Source: Rhizomys pruinosus
Lineage: Eukaryota > Chordata > Mammalia > Rodentia > Spalacidae
NCBI GenBank assembly: GCA_009823505.1
Contig: VZQC01010550.1
Coordinates: forward strand, 3,985,740-4,049,739
Length of the DNA: 64,000 nucleotides
Direction: 5' to 3'
Shown: piece after piece, positions 59,600 to 64,000 of the stretch
Layout of the letters: each line of letters begins with the position of its first letter
How positions within the stretch are numbered: position 1 is the stretch's first letter
Notes under the pieces: generated by a model
Told to the model about the DNA's origin: nothing
The model's input: only the letters and a program-made list of their open reading frames with translations
Databases searched by the model: none
Position numbers and translations under genes: made by a program

Positions 59600-62500
59600 G
59601 ATGTGTTGGGAACCGCAAAGTTTTGTACTGGGCGGAATCCAGGATGTTGATTAGGCTTACACAGTGACTGACTCAGCCTTATGAAGAGCTTGGAAGTATG
59701 GGTGATTAAGTTCGCATCTCAGCTAATTAATAAATAGAAGACTTGGGACCACCCATGAAGAGTCCCAGTGCTGGTGATGGGTCATCCTTCCATCCATCCA
59801 TCCAAAAGTTTTAATAGGACAAGAGCCTGTCCTGGTTTACAAAATGTCCCCACACCCTCCCCCCAAACTTGGCCTCCTGTTAGGGAGTAGACAGGAAAGA
59901 AGGTAACATAACTCAGTTGGTGTGTGATACTTACAAGGTGCAGGTGTTTATGGGCGTACTTCACTGTCTTAACTCTGACAAGAGGCTAACCCAGCCTCAG
60001 CTGTGCAGGAGCCTAGGCTAGACCGAGGCAGCTAACTCTGTTCCTGCCAGAGATCATCCTTCACAACTAGGAGTCCAGGATTCCTCAATCATAGAGCATC
60101 TTTTCCCTATGAAAAGCATCTCAGAATATTCTAACTTGTGGTTGGCGGGGGTTTTGTTTGCTTTGTTTCTTCTTCACTGTGCATTGAAGTTATGTGGTTA
60201 ATTTACTCAGATATGGTTCAGTTTAAGCCTTAACCTTAAACTCTAGATGATGAATTATAGGCATGAATTATTGCCATCAATAGAGGCAACTTTGAGATCT
60301 GGCTTTGGTCCTTATATCTGCTTACTCACACCACTATGCACCTAACTTGTCATCAAGGACTCCCCAGCAGCCACATCCCAAGAACCATCCTCATCTTTCA
60401 GAGCAGTAGGCCCTGCAGCTCTGCATGGACTTTTCTACCAACAGCAGCTTGGATAGTTACATAGCACTGTCAGCATCTTCTTCAGACCCAGAACACAGCT
60501 TCCCCATCATCTGTAGAAGGGATGTAGGTATAGTATGTAACAGGAATGCTCTTTGATAGATGGCCACACAGTCTTGTAAAGAGAATATTCCTTGGAACCC
60601 TGTCTGGAGACTACTACCAGATAGACCCAGAGACCCCAAGCCTTCGCGCACTTCTCCACCTCAGTTTTCTCTATTCCCCAACTTTATGCAAAATGAATCC
60701 ACAGTATTTCATCAGGTACACTTATCAGGAACCCCTGTTTCTGTTTCTGTAACAACCTTTGGTCCTTGTGCCTCAACTTTAGCCATGTCTACATTACATT
60801 TTGATGGCAGGATTACCCGTATGAGAAACTGGCATCTCATGTTTCATACATCAGAGAAGTGTTTCATCAAAAGTATGGGTGGCAGGTGTGTGTAGGGGGA
60901 CTGCCATGTGTTGGGTGTCCCTTTTCTAAACGAAGCTGGAATGACACCTGTGATTCAAGTTGTAGAAGAACTTTGAATTGAACTTGAAACAAAAGCAATC
61001 TAATTAGTTTCAAAAATAAATAAATTAATTAATTTTAAAAAATTATGTACATAAAAAATAAAAAAACAAAAAAATGACTGACACAATAATGTTGTGCAGT
61101 GTATGTAATAAAATGTTATCGAAGCAGAAGTTGCTAGACCTTAAAATCCATTGAAAAGTGTTTTCTCATCCCCCTATCCCCATCCTCCAGCATCCTGATG
61201 AGGATTTTTATTTACTTGTTGAGTGAATCGGCATTAAAATTCCCACTAGAGACTTCTCCAGTCCTGTCTTCTCTTTGTCCCTGTCACTCTGTAGATCCAG
61301 CTCTAACCCAGGTGGAGATTAGACTGGAATCCCCTTACAGAGGGAAGGTCTGGAAATGTTCAATGGTAGAAACTGGGACGTAAGTTTTCCCTGGGGATGA
61401 CATAACTTCATTTGCTATTATATATCAGATGCCACCAGGACCCTAACTCTGCCCTAAACACTGATGCCTCTGAAACCAATGCCCTTCCTATGTCTTGTCA
61501 TCCCCTTTCCAGGTCACTAACCTTGGTCTACTCCCAGTACCCGAGCCACTGGCAAACATCCTTTACTGAATGAACTGGTCACCCAGCACCATCCCCCAGA
61601 CATGGCCTTTGTCTGTGTCCCACCTACCTGATAAGTCTCCTCAAATATTGACAGAAACAGAGAGATATAATGAGACCTGCAGATCCTGAATCCAAGTTTT
61701 TTTCTGCCCTTTTGGACACTGAACTTTAGATTATGAAAGACCCTTACTAGGGATCCTGTAAATACCTGAGTCATTTTTTCAGCCTATTCTCTAAATAACA
61801 GATCTTCCTGATTTTTTAATAAAATATGAAGCTCTCAAGATGGAAAGCAAATGTGACATTAACATAAATCTGTAACTTTTTGATCTCTAAGTATGAAAAT
61901 GATATTGAGTGTTTAATTTTTAGTTACTGAAACCTTGCAAATTTAATGGAAGGAGAAAGAATGCTTTGAATATTTGGCCTTTGAATAGCAATGAGCTCTG
62001 TGTAAATCTTATTAACATATTCACCTTAGTAAGGACATAACTGATCTTTTACCATTGTCAAATGTGAGGGAAACTTGCTTTTCCAAAATGAGAAGTGTTG
62101 TAGAAAAAGGCCATTTATGGCAGCCTATCATTTAGCACTTGCTGTTGTCTCTCCTCCACCCATCCACCACCGCTTCCCCGGTTTGAGCAAGGAGAGCCAT
62201 GCTTTTCTTAGCAGTAGCTGGGGGTAAGAAGAAGTGTTAGAAAGAGAACAAGAAAGATAGTCACTTTCCCCTCCTAGGGAAGCAACAGAAAGATAGTCAC
62301 TGCAGGAACCTCACTGGATGTCACGCAGTTTGGCCTGATCAGTTTGGAAGGGGAAGAAGACAGCAAAGTGCCCGAGGTGCAGTGCTCAGATGGCCCTCGC
62401 TAGGTGGACAAACTGATGTGTCATGGGGCCTGACTTTTCTTTGTTGGCTAGCCAGCATCATAGTCTCTGGGTGTTTACACCACACTGAAGATCATGTGTG

Positions 62501-63164
62501 GTTGCCTAGTTCTGTAGGGATTAAAATTATTCTTAATTTTCAAAACTTCCCATGCAACAGAATGGATTCTATTAGACATATACTATTATAAATTAAATTG
62601 CACCTGTCTGTTTAATTTGTTTATTTATGTAGGCCTTGGGGTGTGCAGTGGATTAACTGGAGGCCAATAAAAGTCACCAGTCATTGGATGTGCTCATCCT
62701 GTGTTATCTCAGTAGGTGTCTTACTCACTGATGAAGGCTTTAAATGAGTCATTTCTCTCTCTGAAGCAGATGAGAAAACTGAGAATGTAAGAAAGTGTCA
62801 AAGCCGTTACAGAAGATGTTGCTGTGATTTGCTGTGGTAGATCTCTTTACCATTTTTGTGCACTCAGATTTCTCTAGAGCTTTCAGTCTTGACACTCATA
62901 CTTTTTATTCTTGTCAGCTGCTCTTAGGCTACTAGAACTAACCAGCTTTACCTTTACTGGGAGAGATGATAGTGTCTAGGAACTTGTTTCCTTGGGGTCA
63001 GCCCTTACCCATCAGTCCAGGATTATTTGGACAACTCTGACTGGGACTGAGACAGATGCCCACCTCTGCCTTTTGCCCCACCAGTGGCTATTACAGCCCT
63101 GCATGGTTTTCTAACCCTACCCTGTCTCTCTTCTCTGCTTTGCTATCCAGGTTTTCCTAGGATA
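59600..63164. other. Unique intron
   Basis: About 3.5 kb almost free of recent SINEs. It has CATCCATC units at 59788-59802 and an A-rich low-complexity stretch at 61010-61075. Several short ORFs, none supported. Confidence 0.4.
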
Positions 63165-63167
63165 TTT

Positions 63168-63170
<3 letters not shown>

Positions 63171-63206
<36 letters not shown>
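63171..63206. repeat. (TG)n microsatellite
   Basis: About 18 TG units, then diverged TGTACATAAATGTGAG. Confidence 0.95.
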
Positions 63207-63208
<2 letters not shown>

Positions 63209-63432
63209 TACATAAATGTGAGTATATGTGGGTGCATACGGAGTAAGGGGGATTGTACATGCATGTCTGTGCCTATGCATTTGGAAGTCCAATTATAATT
63301 ATCCCAAAGTAGAAAGAGCTGCTGACTCAGACAGGCTTGGTGTCAAGAGGTCAATGTGCAAAGCTCACCTGCCAGGGCATTATGGAGTCTCATCCTTATG
63401 TAAACAGAGTTTCATATAAGAATTATTTTGGC

Positions 63433-63645
63433 AGCTGAAAAGATGGCTCAGTGGTTAAGAGCACTGACTGCTCTTGCAGACGACCCGGGTTCAATTCCCA
63501 GCACCCACATGACGGCTAAGAACCATCTTTAACTCCAGTTCCAGGGGAATCCGACAGCCTCTTCTGACCTCCGTGGCATTGCACTACACGGGTGCACAAA
63601 CCTCCATGCAGACAGTATACTTATACACATAAGAAATAATTAATA
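63433..63645 (+). mobile_element. B2/B3-type SINE, single-block form
   Basis: GCAGCTGAAAAGATGGCTCA, CCCGGGTTCAATTCCCAGC, one AACTCCAGTTCCAGGGG block, tail AAGAAATAATTAATA. Confidence 0.92.
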
Positions 63646-63646
63646 G

Positions 63647-63908
63647 GGGCTGGAGAGAGGGCCTAGCGGTTAAGAGTGCTGACCGCTCTTACAGAGGACC
63701 CAAGTTTGATCCCCAGCACCCACATGGTGGCTGAGAACCATCTGAAACTCCAATTCCAGGAGAACTCCAGTTCCAGTGGAATCCGACACCCTCTTCTGAC
63801 CTCCGCGGCATTGCACTTCACAGGTGCACAAACCTACATAGTACTTCGTACAGTACTTCATACACATACAGAAATTTAAAAAATTTAAAAAGAGAAATAA
63901 TAAATAAA
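63647..63908 (+). mobile_element. B2/B3-type SINE, duplicated-block form, in tandem with the previous one
   Basis: GGGGCTGGAGAGAGGGCCTA, GACCGCTCTTACAGAGG, two 17-bp blocks. ACCTACATAGTACTTCGTAC replaces the usual CATGCAGACAGTAC. Confidence 0.92.
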
Positions 63909-64000
63909 TTTTTTAATAATTATTTTGATTTTTACACAATAGATTCCTTCTTTTGCACTAATAATCCAGCAGTTTTTTAAAGCTAAAGCCAGTGGACAAA

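Overview
This is vertebrate nuclear DNA from a rodent, almost certainly a muroid. It is AT-rich and intron-like, with no long ORFs. It is densely seeded with B1 (7SL-derived) and B2/B3-type (tRNA-derived) SINEs in both orientations, plus one ID-like SINE, LINE-1 pieces, a probable solo LTR and ancient mammalian repeats (MIR, L2, MER5A, L1M). Species cannot be fixed by eye. The signal peptide of the only gene differs from the mouse and rat forms as I remember them and looks closer to the human one, which would fit a muroid outside Mus/Rattus.

The only protein-coding element I can support is exon 2 of the growth hormone receptor gene (Ghr), plus strand, 52707-52786. It carries 10 nt of 5' UTR, the initiator ATG and 23 codons of signal peptide, between a clean acceptor and a consensus GTGAGT donor. 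Everything upstream (about 52.7 kb) is then intron 1 / 5'-leader territory, and everything downstream to 64000 is intron 2. No other Ghr exon was found. A CpG-rich block at the left edge (1-249) is the only promoter-like composition and could be an alternative Ghr leader exon. It contains an exact 48-bp direct repeat 201 bp apart that could also be an assembly-edge artefact.

Layout: 1-249 CpG-rich duplicated block; 250-12850 repeat-rich intron with MER5A, MIR, L2 and L1 3' remnants and a 105-bp duplicated segment (7108/7953); 12866-14918 a 5'-truncated L1 with perfect 13-bp target-site duplications; 15190-16262 an L2 and a MaLR-like LTR interrupted by a young SINE; 17686-17969 a 144-bp tandem duplication; 19425-31165 SINEs and TTTATT-rich rodent repeats; 34497-34850 a probable processed-pseudogene fragment on the minus strand; 37776-39480 a duplicated repeat and L1 3' end; 44264-44660 a SINE composite with a B1 fold-back; 49328-49494 a 42-bp minisatellite; 52707-52786 Ghr exon 2; 54181-54500 an indel-rich SINE (possible sequence error); 57206-57743 a probable solo LTR; 59196-63910 more SINEs.

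There is no operon, defence system, CRISPR array or new protein system here. The more interesting signals are local: a B2/B3-like SINE subfamily marked by an internal 17-bp tandem duplication, the B1 fold-back, the minisatellite, the tandem and dispersed duplications, and the unidentified pseudogene.
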